Below, in pieces: positions 27,001-34,800 of a stretch of 64,000 nucleotides of DNA. Position 1 is the first letter of the stretch. Every line of letters starts with the position of its first letter. Under the pieces are notes generated by a model. That model did not search any database. It had not been told where the DNA came from and saw only the letters and a program-made list of their open reading frames with translations. This DNA comes from a virus. Made by a program: the position numbers and the translations under genes. The stretch covers positions 1 through 64,000 of IMG/VR virus record IMGVR_UViG_3300044533_001042; one strand, written 5' to 3'.

Positions 27001-30000
27001 ATTTGATGGCGTCAAGAAGGGTGTTGAGCTATTTGAGAGAGTCGCTAAATCAAGCGCCACTAACAGCGTCACTCCTAACTTAACTACCGCAATAAACGGT
27101 GTCAGCGCTACTACCTTCGCTGCGATGAAAGAGCTTCGCGACAATATGGCAGAGGGCAGTACAGGCTCGTTGTGGGGACAGAGAAGTAATGCACAGTTAG
27201 AGGCTACTTCCAAAGAAGGGTTGGCGATAATGGCTGCGTTACAGGCCAGGATTGATGCAGAAGTTGCGGTAAGTCAACAATCGATTTTGTTTGGGAAAGA
27301 GCTGACTGAACTCGGTAACAGGATGTCTAAGGTTGATCTGAAGATTGACTGGGATGTTACATCAGCCACTGAGGACTTAAGAAATCAACTAAGCCAAGCC
27401 ACCTTCGCACTCGATTATTGGACCAAGAAGCTAAAGGACAGAAATTCCGGTGACACGCCTGCGAAGGCAGTTACAGAGGATATGTTCAAGGCTGCAGGGC
27501 TGGTGCTCCCTAAGAAGGATGACCCTAAATATGTCACGATGAATCGGCCAGCATGGAATGAACAGCAACGTCAAGAGTATGCAGATGTGACAGCATATTC
27601 TGAGTACGCAGTGCCAGAGATGGCAACTGGTGTCGAGTACGATGATGCACAATTCCGCGCTGACACTGCTGACATAATGAAGAAACGCGCAGCGTTGTCA
27701 AAAGAGCTTGCAGCCCCTGATATGGCAGCTAGTGCTAGAGTGCATGATGAGAGTGCTCGTGCTAAAATGTACGCCAAGCAAGAAGCTGATCGTGCTATTG
27801 AGTGGGGTGCGTTAGCAGGTAGTAAGTTGTCTTCTACGTTAGCGAATCTTAGTGGTAAAGTAGGGATCGAGTTGCCTGCAGGCCACATTGCTCTAGGCGA
27901 TAAGGAATCTGCAGCAGTCAAAGACATCTTGAAGGGTGTCTCTGATACGCTCGCAAGACTCGATGCACCAGAGATCTCTAAACAAGAAGCCATGCCAGAC
28001 ATGCCTCGCCAGGAAGACTTCACTAAGGAAGGTAAGTCTCAGTGGACACGGAGCGGCTTTACTAAGACAAGTGTGCCTGACTTTGAAGGGTACGAGAAGG
28101 CAATGACTGCTTTCACTGAGATGCAGAAACAAATGGCACTATCTGTTGCTGATAAAGAGAAGGCAGCTAGTGACCCAGAGTATGCCAGCAAGCTCAGAAG
28201 CAAAGCCGCCAACGACATCTTCGATAAAGTGAACGGAAATGCTGCGGCCAGAGCACTCAACAACCAATCGGTCTTTGAGTCAAACTCAATAGACCCTTCG
28301 AGAGTCAATGCTCGTTATGGTGCCAATGCTGCGCAGGATGCATCAGCTAAGATTCAGAGAGAGATGTTGATTCAGCAATTCTCTAAAGGTGTGGATAAGT
28401 CGGCATTCGAGGCTTCGGCAAAACGTGTCAAGGCTATCATGGAGTCTATCAAGATTCCAGACTATCAGCCATTGTTAGCTGCTGTCAACTCGATTGACTC
28501 TACAATTACTGGTGAGTCTCTGCAGTTCTTGAGCAAAGAACAGCTAGCTGCGCTGGATAAAGCGGCCACTGATATAGAGATTATTGAGTCTAAATTGAAG
28601 AATTCTGAGTTGTTGCCTGAGCAGTCTGCAGCATTGTTGGCTGAGAAGTTCAAGATAATCGAAGAGAGCTCTAAAATCACTGAAAGCATTTACCACAGAA
28701 TCGGTAGTAAAATAACCGAAGCGATGGGAAAGGCTGGCTTTGATGATGCTAAAGTTGCCGCTAATCAGGGGATGAGTCCTCAGATGTATGCAGCAGGCGC
28801 GGCACTTACAGCTGCAGAGAAGGACAGAGGCAAATCAACTAGCGTCTCTGAATGGGTGACTCGCTCTCTAGAAGTTCATCGCTTAACACTTGAAGTGCAG
28901 ATGCTTAATGCGAGCCTGGCACTTACCGGTGATGAGATGGCGCAGGCCTTCTCCGATATCGGCGTAACTACAGCTGCTGCGATGTCTAAGCTTGATGGAA
29001 AGTTACCATTCGCTTTATTCAGAGCAGGACGCAGAGCTAAGGTTGACTTAGCCGCAGCGAGTGATGAAGCCTCGTTCAAGAGAGCGATGAAGGAAGGCGC
29101 AGTTGTAGAGAGAGCGAAATTATTGCTGACTAAGCAATATCAATCCCTTAAGGCTGGTTTTGAGTCTGCTAAATCGGCGCTCTCATTGTCTTTTGACGAG
29201 AGCTCTTTTGGCAGAGTATCGTCTTCATTGATGAACACTCTCATTAACGTAGCGAATGGATTCGAGATAGCGTTAAGTGATGCGATGTCTAACCCTGACC
29301 TCTGGAAAAGCTTGACAGCTCAGATGGAGATCTTAAAGGACGATGCAGCAATCTTGTCAGGTCTGGACACTATCGCAAAGGATGTGGCCAATTCTAAACG
29401 TGAAAGTGGAAAGGCCAACTACGACAGAGTTACTGCAGCAAAACCTAACTTGAATCTGTCACGAGCAGAGTATAGTTTTGTGCCAGCTGCTGACAAGGCA
29501 GCCTTCACAGCTGAAGCAGACTTGCAGAGGGTGTATGATGCGCTAGATAGCATGACGCTGACACCTGTCCTCGCTGATACTGCTGATTCAATGTTCAAGA
29601 ATGGCAGTACTGCAAAAGAAATCTCAGATACACTATCTAAGATAGGCGGAGATGATTTCACAGCTAAGTGGGGTGATGCATACAAGGCATCGCTATCGCC
29701 TCTTCAGTTGAACAGCACAGCCACGGAAGAGAACACGAAGGCGATCCTTAGCTGGACTTCAATGTTACAAGCAAAGCCTGCGACGGCTGTTCCTGCTGTA
29801 GACACAGCTCCTGCTAAGCTAGAGAAGACAGACTACGCAATTCACAAGTCTACACCTTTTGCGCAGGATATGCTCACGCGGGCAAAACCCTACGCTGACA
29901 AGTTGGGGCTACCTGCAGATGCGTTAGTGGCACAATCAGCTTGGGAAACAGGCTGGGGAAAGGCCATTCGCACCAAAGAGGGCGGTGGTAGTACTAATAA

Positions 30001-33000
30001 TCTGTTTAACATCAAGGCTACAAAGAACTGGAAGGGTGGCAGATCTGCGCGACCAGCTACCGATGGCGGCTACTTCAGAGCTTACGAAAGCTTAGAGGAT
30101 TCTTTAGCGGATTATGTGGCGCTTATTCAAAAGGCTCCTCGTTACGCTAAGGCAGTTATTGCTGCCAAAGCCGGTGATGTGAATCAGTACTTCAAAGAGT
30201 TGCAGGCTGCAGGCTATGCCGGTGCTTCAACACACTACGCTTCTGATCTTAGTAAGCTCAATGTGCGTGGAAAGGCTGCTGCACGTAACAAGTACGCCGT
30301 TCCTGACGAGACTGCTAAAGCTGCTGTGTCAATCAAAGAAGCTGCGAAGAAACCTGCTGAATTGATAAATGCTTCCTTCCAAGAAGTAAGCAACCAAGTA
30401 GCTGCGTCCTCTGAGCAATTAGTGGATACAGTTATAAACATCAAAGAGCGTGCGGCAGACGAGACTCAACATCTCGCAGGTAGAGTTACTCGCGAGAAGC
30501 CGTATGATCGCTCAGTTGCACAGTACGAGGCAGACTTTGAAGCTTACAAAAGTGATTTTCATGCAAAGCGCAGAGTAGCTACCGGGAACGAAGGTTTAGG
30601 CATTGAGCCTATTGCTTACAACTTAGCAGACATCGCACAATCAGCGGAGCTTACAACATTCGCAGAGCAGATTAAGCTTGCTAAAGAGGCATTAGACAGT
30701 GCCACCAACGCTGAAGATGCGGCTAAGGCTCAAGAAGCTTTATTACAGTATCAGTCTGGTCTTGAAAGCCTTACAACTTCAATTATGGAGAATGCTAAGT
30801 CTATTGAGAATGCCGGTAAGTCCTTCAAGGATGGAATGAAAGGCTTCGCTGAGTCTACCTTCAAAGATTTACTAGAAGGCAATACTAAAGGTATTGGCAA
30901 GAAAATGCTAGATGGCTTCACCGGTCATGTAACAGATACATTGTCCAAAGGTCTCGCAGCTTCTTTCGGCTTCGGAAGAGGCGGCATGATGGATAAGATG
31001 ATGGAGCGAACTGGTAGCATGTTGTTCGCCGGACCAGGAAGTTTGCTGGGAAGTATCCCTGGTGTTGGTGATTTACTATCAGGCCTTGGAGGTGGAAGTC
31101 TCGTAGGTAAAACTCCGGAAGATACCTTCAGCTCTGCAGTAGATAAATTTGCTGCATCTGTAGGATTGATGGGTGCTGGAGGTGTCGGGGCAGCAGCAGC
31201 AGCAGCAGCTTCTAGCGGCGGTATCATGGACACTATAGGATCCGTTGCACCTTGGCTGTTAGGCGGGGCAGGTGTCATAGGCGCTGGATATCTTCTCAAG
31301 AACGGTATTAGTCAAGATGTACTGAAAGGGGCAGGCTACGGGAAAGCAGACATAGGTAATATAAACACCTTGTTTGGCTCTTCTGGAGAAGACTTTGACC
31401 CATTCAACGCCTCTCTCTTCGATAGTAAATCTGACAAAACTTCTTCATTCTTATCTGATCTTTTCACTGAGAAGAGTAGAGGTGAGCTTACTAGTAGTAT
31501 CAAGTCTGCAGGTGGCAATCCATGGCTAGATGACGGTATGAAGTCTGTAATAGCTGGTAAATCAGACGGCATGTTCGACTGGCTCATCGGTGATGACGGC
31601 TTCTTAGGTAAGAACGGTTCTATTGCAAATATCTTCTCCTCTAAAACAAAAGAGGGCGAAGGAGGAATGCTAGACTGGCTTATCGGAGACAATGGCATCT
31701 GGGGCTTCCTTAAGAAGATGATCATGGGTGAGAACATGGACGGCACAGGCGGCTTAGTCGGTGGTATCGCTAGTATTTGGTCATCCCTGGGTTTTGCTGA
31801 AGGCGGCCATGTATCCGGACCAGGCACTTCTAAGTCTGATAGTATTCCTGCAATGTTATCTGATGGCGAGTTTGTGGTAAATGCCAAAGCTACGCGCAAA
31901 CATGCTGGTCTATTACAGGCTATCAACTCCGGCAGCGAGCTTGTACATCGCGCTGAAGGAGGCTTCATCGGTACTGCAATGAGTCTTGCATCTCCTATAA
32001 TGTCGCTGGTAGGTTCTATCAACGCTAGCTCTGCTAATGCTGAGTTAGAGAAGGCTGCTAAAGAGTTACAGAAGGCAGCTCTCATGCTGATGGGTGGCGG
32101 TAAAGGTGGTGTTGCTGATGGTATTTCGTCCGCTATGTCGAAGGCTCTGCCAACCACTAAGGGCGACAAAGGAATGTTCAGCGGTATCACTGATTGGCTA
32201 GGTATTACTTCGCCAGATACATCCGTAGACATGAGCCCTGTCGCTGCTGCAGAAGGCAGCTTGACTGATACCTTGGATAAGTTCACAGGAAAGACTACAA
32301 CATCAGCAATGATGTCACCAGTGGATGCCAAGGGATTGACCAGCAAGCTAGATGAGATGACAAAACCTGACTCTGGATTCTTCAGTGGTATTGGTGATTC
32401 AATCTCAAGTTGGTTTGATGGCGGAGGAGGAGATGCTGCCAGTGGTCTGACCAGAGTGCCTATTGAAAAGACTGCTGATTTCATGAACGCCTCTCCTGAC
32501 ATCCAGTCAGCACTTTCAAGTGCATTGCCGGATGGAATCACTGCACAGAATAGTTCTTTGAGCTCTGTACTGGGCGGCGGAAAGGGTGGCGGCGGATTGT
32601 CTTCTCTGTTCGGAGGCGGTAGTAGCGCAGATAGCTTCGTAGGACCTATGCAGCCAGACCAAGGAATGTTCTCTGGATTGTCAACGATGATGGATGACAT
32701 GACGACCATGATGGACGATATGCTAGGTGGTCTGATGGACAGTCTTAGTGGATTGATGGACGGTCTTATGGACGGTCTGTCAGGCGCTATGAGCGGTATT
32801 ATGGACGGTCTATCAGGTGCACTAGGGGGTATAGGTGACTTACTAGGTGGCGCTGGTGGTGGCATCATGGACGGCTTGTCAGGACTTGGCGGAATGTTCA
32901 TGGGTATGTTTGCCGATGGAGGCCATGTATCTGGACCAGGCACTTCTACTTCTGACAGCATTCCCGCGCTGCTATCTAATGGCGAATTTGTAGTGAATGC

Positions 33001-33307
33001 TAAAGCAACTGCTCAGCACGCTGGCTTGCTAAAGGCTATCAATAGTGGTTCTGTTATAAAGAGAGCAATGGGTGGCGGTGTTGGTTCAATACCTACCTCT
33101 CCTGCGATCTTGACAACGCCCACAATGGCGTCCAACACAGCTGCAGCAAAGGCTGGCGAAAAGGCAGTGAGTAATAAGTCCAGTGTAGTCAATATGAACA
33201 TCACCGGAGATATCAGTCGCCAAACAAGATCTGAGATTTACAAGATGCTCCCTGATATTACTCAAGGAGTGAACAACAACAACAAAGAGTCTAACTATAG
33301 GAGTTAA
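21029..33307 (+). CDS. Tape measure protein with glucosaminidase domain
   Basis: 4092 residues, very long for this family; start preceded by AGGAGG. Residues ~60-260 fit the tape-measure N-terminal domain (RGEEFNSVMEQALPLAGAIA, SEQVFGALIGQ). A long Ala/Gly/Phe-rich middle has many hydrophobic segments. Residues ~2950-3075 are a FlgJ-type (GH73) glucosaminidase: LVAQSAWETGWGKAIR with probable catalytic Glu2973, then NNLFNIKA and a YESLEDSLADY segment. Two C-terminal copies of GGHVSGPGTSxSDSIPAxLS-x-GEFVVNAKAT lie near residues 3592 and 3965, with Gly/Met/Asp-rich sequence between. It sets tail length and probably cuts peptidoglycan during DNA entry. Confidence 0.93.
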   Translation: MSGIEIEVSAKVDKVQRDMETLNHTVSDITKNVGGMVNGFKNLVVGGAAVGSLLMMAKVAKDITVEFGQLENKIAAVTDRTAAMGEALSGVSDIAKSTQTTLSDTAATFAALGSSAASLKPSTEALLTATKAIQAASTIAGGNLEGFKAAVFQLSQGLGAGVLRGEEFNSVMEQALPLAGAIADSLHVSTGELRQMAAAGKLTSEQVFGALIGQAGALEAKLANITPTLDAQMGRVKESFKTTFDEFLKGTGYTTQFSQALGTITNKVGDVTKSAFEMGMALRDGVDAFREKWGMAIKPALWFFDIIARRAKAVLDAFGITAFFVRSFASAELAVSHFFNVFVVRMGSVGTVLSSLENFKTTGLTGVFGSLEKSMGMSLKATMSSAGLFLNFFETSFLAGIRAQMSAVGHLLYSSLESIGLSKALKLDAFVFFGAKLNTVLSTIVSFTKSSFSKLARAMSRTEFFYLFDTFGLIGKGIKALIPEDALSGLLNFLDDLADKLDINKVFLNAAAGARHFLREAADFIDLIPGLTLFTSTLRKAAKVAGNFTGLKGLGGNLKNLVTGLRFSLDTTSFGAVKIVVMRLIRDLVKSVSALAKKGFAAINLGKLSFKLKDLFPTPSFDLSALQSYFSKGFKAFKDWATALISRFSLPDVDILGKLKTVMDAVHNFVKDRLAALTSTLPTLSFGDFFTKTVEAIEESLPSLDDVVGYIKGFYEKVVHYFFLIYDEVIAHSWWTDLVIDVVDGAKEMVSTVAKYISAFADYVIAAFKTVYDAGSKLFGKIADSFNIDTLQAKLSGVAASMAAAFTSFKSGKLVVAISTGDFKGVGSALKEIGHNMANSSGVIFAKAVLLHLTGKFLPSLLPKGDILGLLEGAVKRAGQRAWMQLASSLKDTDLAKNLANMSGSAVGAFLGDTFASFVDNLPGTISLIFGVIASGMRAMLENLGGVIGPAFQGLFKVADTLELGNALGLVGGILFGNNVLNVLKWMGIFETRIQGLQDKLEPLMKFFTGRFRSGMTGSLLQTLSREMFGGARKFVFLGAAALALDFVGGFDSVFQDQPIGHAVFDALAMAMMAFGKDLPTLMSRYVTTPFRGILGSGLRSAGLTSLGNWILPTAGPRASMISVASAMISGVHDLFTTRAAALMRPGTRTFMEALLLGRSVGSIPPALRAAIPAWQMALIAAERAGRHSIRTSLGSIVATTPVIGPMVAGLQSLANTMRTSTTAGGAFARAMSSLVRPLTVVAMLAGLFASMGAFAAEDQTVKVDVKPTESPYKKMMEDIRGPLKSGLDAIKEVTSVIWDNFVMIDTALIGGVALLKIFGFLARVSEAAILSGASGTALIGLALRPATSGFAKLAAGVQFFSMQTRVAAVLIGSLFTVLAKLSSEDALAPLMNNIGESVGDALNIDNSGYLDKLHSISSATGDFFKSMFSFLDQSKKLATWGLIGALVGGFGFWGVRMKQLAAEARIARRELNPMQASNNFVGPRVPGSVGTPTFIGPMNAGFNRNAPYRGAAPVVATKSSAGVRMAGGALLAADLLGAFDSAIDPDSIGHIFIRAAAGALVLFGRTLTDGLLGMLGKAASPWGLAIGGIIAAAIFTGLKMSKTEDQGGVPKGFFSELMSLETLSVAAFGVFAVGARKAVLYWGEIRAAAEVARVAQTASLAAFNVQQAFVGPLAPGMPGYVGAPTMFGGRAYHAAGAPPVAPVVGSFTARAAAAMAASPLTYMPATMMGKAMPMMTKIGATAGMAFAAGFATTELFGLKDYGTEATLIGGLIGWNLIGGLITKITPILSTGLAGMFGLLVVSGGLLWAYFSGNGTLSERMDQAMHKMKEIIGMGTKLRKNTGDGLDAPMTAFAKDNNFSLNYDMTRINMDILSPKQRNKLEGAFDKFYESMSELKKKVDEGEEITPADRDATQRKLGNLERQYARALSETRFDFKGKMPDIKSFEKFEGFSNADYAKAILENPGTFASAKLGRGAQSQKDWKEARKGIELFDGVKKGVELFERVAKSSATNSVTPNLTTAINGVSATTFAAMKELRDNMAEGSTGSLWGQRSNAQLEATSKEGLAIMAALQARIDAEVAVSQQSILFGKELTELGNRMSKVDLKIDWDVTSATEDLRNQLSQATFALDYWTKKLKDRNSGDTPAKAVTEDMFKAAGLVLPKKDDPKYVTMNRPAWNEQQRQEYADVTAYSEYAVPEMATGVEYDDAQFRADTADIMKKRAALSKELAAPDMAASARVHDESARAKMYAKQEADRAIEWGALAGSKLSSTLANLSGKVGIELPAGHIALGDKESAAVKDILKGVSDTLARLDAPEISKQEAMPDMPRQEDFTKEGKSQWTRSGFTKTSVPDFEGYEKAMTAFTEMQKQMALSVADKEKAASDPEYASKLRSKAANDIFDKVNGNAAARALNNQSVFESNSIDPSRVNARYGANAAQDASAKIQREMLIQQFSKGVDKSAFEASAKRVKAIMESIKIPDYQPLLAAVNSIDSTITGESLQFLSKEQLAALDKAATDIEIIESKLKNSELLPEQSAALLAEKFKIIEESSKITESIYHRIGSKITEAMGKAGFDDAKVAANQGMSPQMYAAGAALTAAEKDRGKSTSVSEWVTRSLEVHRLTLEVQMLNASLALTGDEMAQAFSDIGVTTAAAMSKLDGKLPFALFRAGRRAKVDLAAASDEASFKRAMKEGAVVERAKLLLTKQYQSLKAGFESAKSALSLSFDESSFGRVSSSLMNTLINVANGFEIALSDAMSNPDLWKSLTAQMEILKDDAAILSGLDTIAKDVANSKRESGKANYDRVTAAKPNLNLSRAEYSFVPAADKAAFTAEADLQRVYDALDSMTLTPVLADTADSMFKNGSTAKEISDTLSKIGGDDFTAKWGDAYKASLSPLQLNSTATEENTKAILSWTSMLQAKPATAVPAVDTAPAKLEKTDYAIHKSTPFAQDMLTRAKPYADKLGLPADALVAQSAWETGWGKAIRTKEGGGSTNNLFNIKATKNWKGGRSARPATDGGYFRAYESLEDSLADYVALIQKAPRYAKAVIAAKAGDVNQYFKELQAAGYAGASTHYASDLSKLNVRGKAAARNKYAVPDETAKAAVSIKEAAKKPAELINASFQEVSNQVAASSEQLVDTVINIKERAADETQHLAGRVTREKPYDRSVAQYEADFEAYKSDFHAKRRVATGNEGLGIEPIAYNLADIAQSAELTTFAEQIKLAKEALDSATNAEDAAKAQEALLQYQSGLESLTTSIMENAKSIENAGKSFKDGMKGFAESTFKDLLEGNTKGIGKKMLDGFTGHVTDTLSKGLAASFGFGRGGMMDKMMERTGSMLFAGPGSLLGSIPGVGDLLSGLGGGSLVGKTPEDTFSSAVDKFAASVGLMGAGGVGAAAAAAASSGGIMDTIGSVAPWLLGGAGVIGAGYLLKNGISQDVLKGAGYGKADIGNINTLFGSSGEDFDPFNASLFDSKSDKTSSFLSDLFTEKSRGELTSSIKSAGGNPWLDDGMKSVIAGKSDGMFDWLIGDDGFLGKNGSIANIFSSKTKEGEGGMLDWLIGDNGIWGFLKKMIMGENMDGTGGLVGGIASIWSSLGFAEGGHVSGPGTSKSDSIPAMLSDGEFVVNAKATRKHAGLLQAINSGSELVHRAEGGFIGTAMSLASPIMSLVGSINASSANAELEKAAKELQKAALMLMGGGKGGVADGISSAMSKALPTTKGDKGMFSGITDWLGITSPDTSVDMSPVAAAEGSLTDTLDKFTGKTTTSAMMSPVDAKGLTSKLDEMTKPDSGFFSGIGDSISSWFDGGGGDAASGLTRVPIEKTADFMNASPDIQSALSSALPDGITAQNSSLSSVLGGGKGGGGLSSLFGGGSSADSFVGPMQPDQGMFSGLSTMMDDMTTMMDDMLGGLMDSLSGLMDGLMDGLSGAMSGIMDGLSGALGGIGDLLGGAGGGIMDGLSGLGGMFMGMFADGGHVSGPGTSTSDSIPALLSNGEFVVNAKATAQHAGLLKAINSGSVIKRAMGGGVGSIPTSPAILTTPTMASNTAAAKAGEKAVSNKSSVVNMNITGDISRQTRSEIYKMLPDITQGVNNNNKESNYRS

Positions 33308-33313
33308 CTCGGT

Positions 33314-34183
33314 ATGAAATACGGTATCCTAAGAGGCACTGATGTTATTGCGGAATTTACAGTCCCATTGACTGTCCGCAGCAATAACCCTGTGTTTCAA
33401 ACGGATACCCTTTCTCTCAAGCGAATTGTATTGCGCAGAGGAGCCCAACGTTGGGAGATCTCTACAAAATTGACACCGTTGCTCGTTGATGCTAACGAGC
33501 TGATGGTTGAACTTGTTACGAAAGGGTATCACACACAGACACAAGTAGCATTCCCTCAGAACTATGGCGCCATTATGGCGATGCGCAAGGAGTACGATTA
33601 TGACGCTATCTCCGCGCGTAATGGGGCACGAGCGACTATAACAATCCCGGACAGGCTGACACAAGTCGCGCCAGGCGTTGATTTTCTATTCGTAGCGACT
33701 TCAGCAGGGCAAGGTTACTATCCTGTTGTGCCTGCTAGCGCTTCTCACCCTTCACAGGGAATCACAGTAAACGCATCACAGAATGGAGATCCAGCGAAGC
33801 TGTTAGCTGCTGCTAGCACTCCCTGCAAGGTTCACTTCCCTTCGAATTATGACAAAGACGGCGCCCCTGAGACTGTGCCATGTACAAGGGCGCCACTCGC
33901 AAACCATATCGTAGTCCCGGAGGCTACTGCAGCTGATTGGCGACTTGTGCCGGGTTGGTTTGTTCAGCTAAATAACACCTCTAAGGTGTACATGGTCAAG
34001 GAAGTGCAAAGTAATCACTTGATTTTGTTCCCTGAACTACGCCTTTCCGGAACTATCTCTTCTATCCGCATTCTCAATGTTGTTGCAAATTGTTATTTCG
34101 ACTCAGATACAGTGACAGGAATGGCATATGATGACGGCATTTTGATGGACTGCGGCACTATTAAACTTGTGGAGGCTTTATGA
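33314..34183 (+). CDS. Minor tail protein (distal tail-like)
   Basis: 289 residues, following the tape measure by six bases. Beta-rich, with LKRIVLRRGAQRWEISTKLT early, as in tail-distal proteins that contact the tube and tip. The C-terminus (VTGMAYDDGILMDCGTIKLV) overlaps the next start (ATGA). It is placed like lambda M or a Dit protein. No clear family motif beyond that. Confidence 0.62.
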   Translation: MKYGILRGTDVIAEFTVPLTVRSNNPVFQTDTLSLKRIVLRRGAQRWEISTKLTPLLVDANELMVELVTKGYHTQTQVAFPQNYGAIMAMRKEYDYDAISARNGARATITIPDRLTQVAPGVDFLFVATSAGQGYYPVVPASASHPSQGITVNASQNGDPAKLLAAASTPCKVHFPSNYDKDGAPETVPCTRAPLANHIVVPEATAADWRLVPGWFVQLNNTSKVYMVKEVQSNHLILFPELRLSGTISSIRILNVVANCYFDSDTVTGMAYDDGILMDCGTIKLVEAL

Positions 34184-34800
34184 TCACAGTATCAGATCGT
34201 TCGAAGAATCTACTATCAGCCGGCATGGGCGCTTACGCTGTGCTGTTTCTCGTTATTTTCGATCTTGATAACACAGCAATATACGCAACTTCGTCACATT
34301 TCGATGATTACGAGATGCCTGAGGCTACGCGTACTGCGCTAAATCTGCCTGGCGCTGGAGACCTCATCTTCACAGCGGACGGGACTTTAAAGAGTCTAGA
34401 GCCGCCGAGAATGACCTCATCAGTCGACAGAGAGACATATAAGATAGAGTCTACGGATTTACGGCTAAGTCTACTAGCTGAGAATTCTTGGGGGCTGACA
34501 GGCCGCTTCGCCACTGTACTGGCTGTTTTCACAGACGATGGTAGCATTCCTACGTCGGCTGACGAGTTCTTGACAGTATATCGGGGAAAAACTACCGCTG
34601 TCGTCACTAGAATGTCTTGCGGTGAATTCGGGGAACTTATTGTCCAAATCTCATTAGGAAGTCCCATGCAGGCTTTAGACAGAAAAAATGGGAGATACTT
34701 TTCTTCACCAAGGGTGCGTGCGCATAATGAGTTGGACAGATGCGCTGACAGTGTTTACGTTAACTCTAGAGGCGCTGTAGCAGCGTGGGGGCGTGGGTAA
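34180..34800 (+). CDS. Minor tail protein (tip complex)
   Basis: 206 residues. Contains SSVDRETYKIESTDLRLSLL, then FLTVYRGKTTAVVTRMSCGE and LIVQISLGSPMQALDR, a pattern seen in tip-complex proteins between the distal tail protein and J. The Cys near the C-terminus (LDRCADSVYV) could suggest a metal or disulphide but is not a clear motif. The stop overlaps the J-like start (TAATG). Confidence 0.6.
   Translation: MITVSDRSKNLLSAGMGAYAVLFLVIFDLDNTAIYATSSHFDDYEMPEATRTALNLPGAGDLIFTADGTLKSLEPPRMTSSVDRETYKIESTDLRLSLLAENSWGLTGRFATVLAVFTDDGSIPTSADEFLTVYRGKTTAVVTRMSCGEFGELIVQISLGSPMQALDRKNGRYFSSPRVRAHNELDRCADSVYVNSRGAVAAWGRG

Noticed and set aside
31336-32961. 541-residue open frame on the minus strand
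   Set aside because: Opposite the Gly/Asp/Ser-rich end of the tape measure; its Pro/Ser-rich product is the usual mirror of such sequence and there is no ribosome site.
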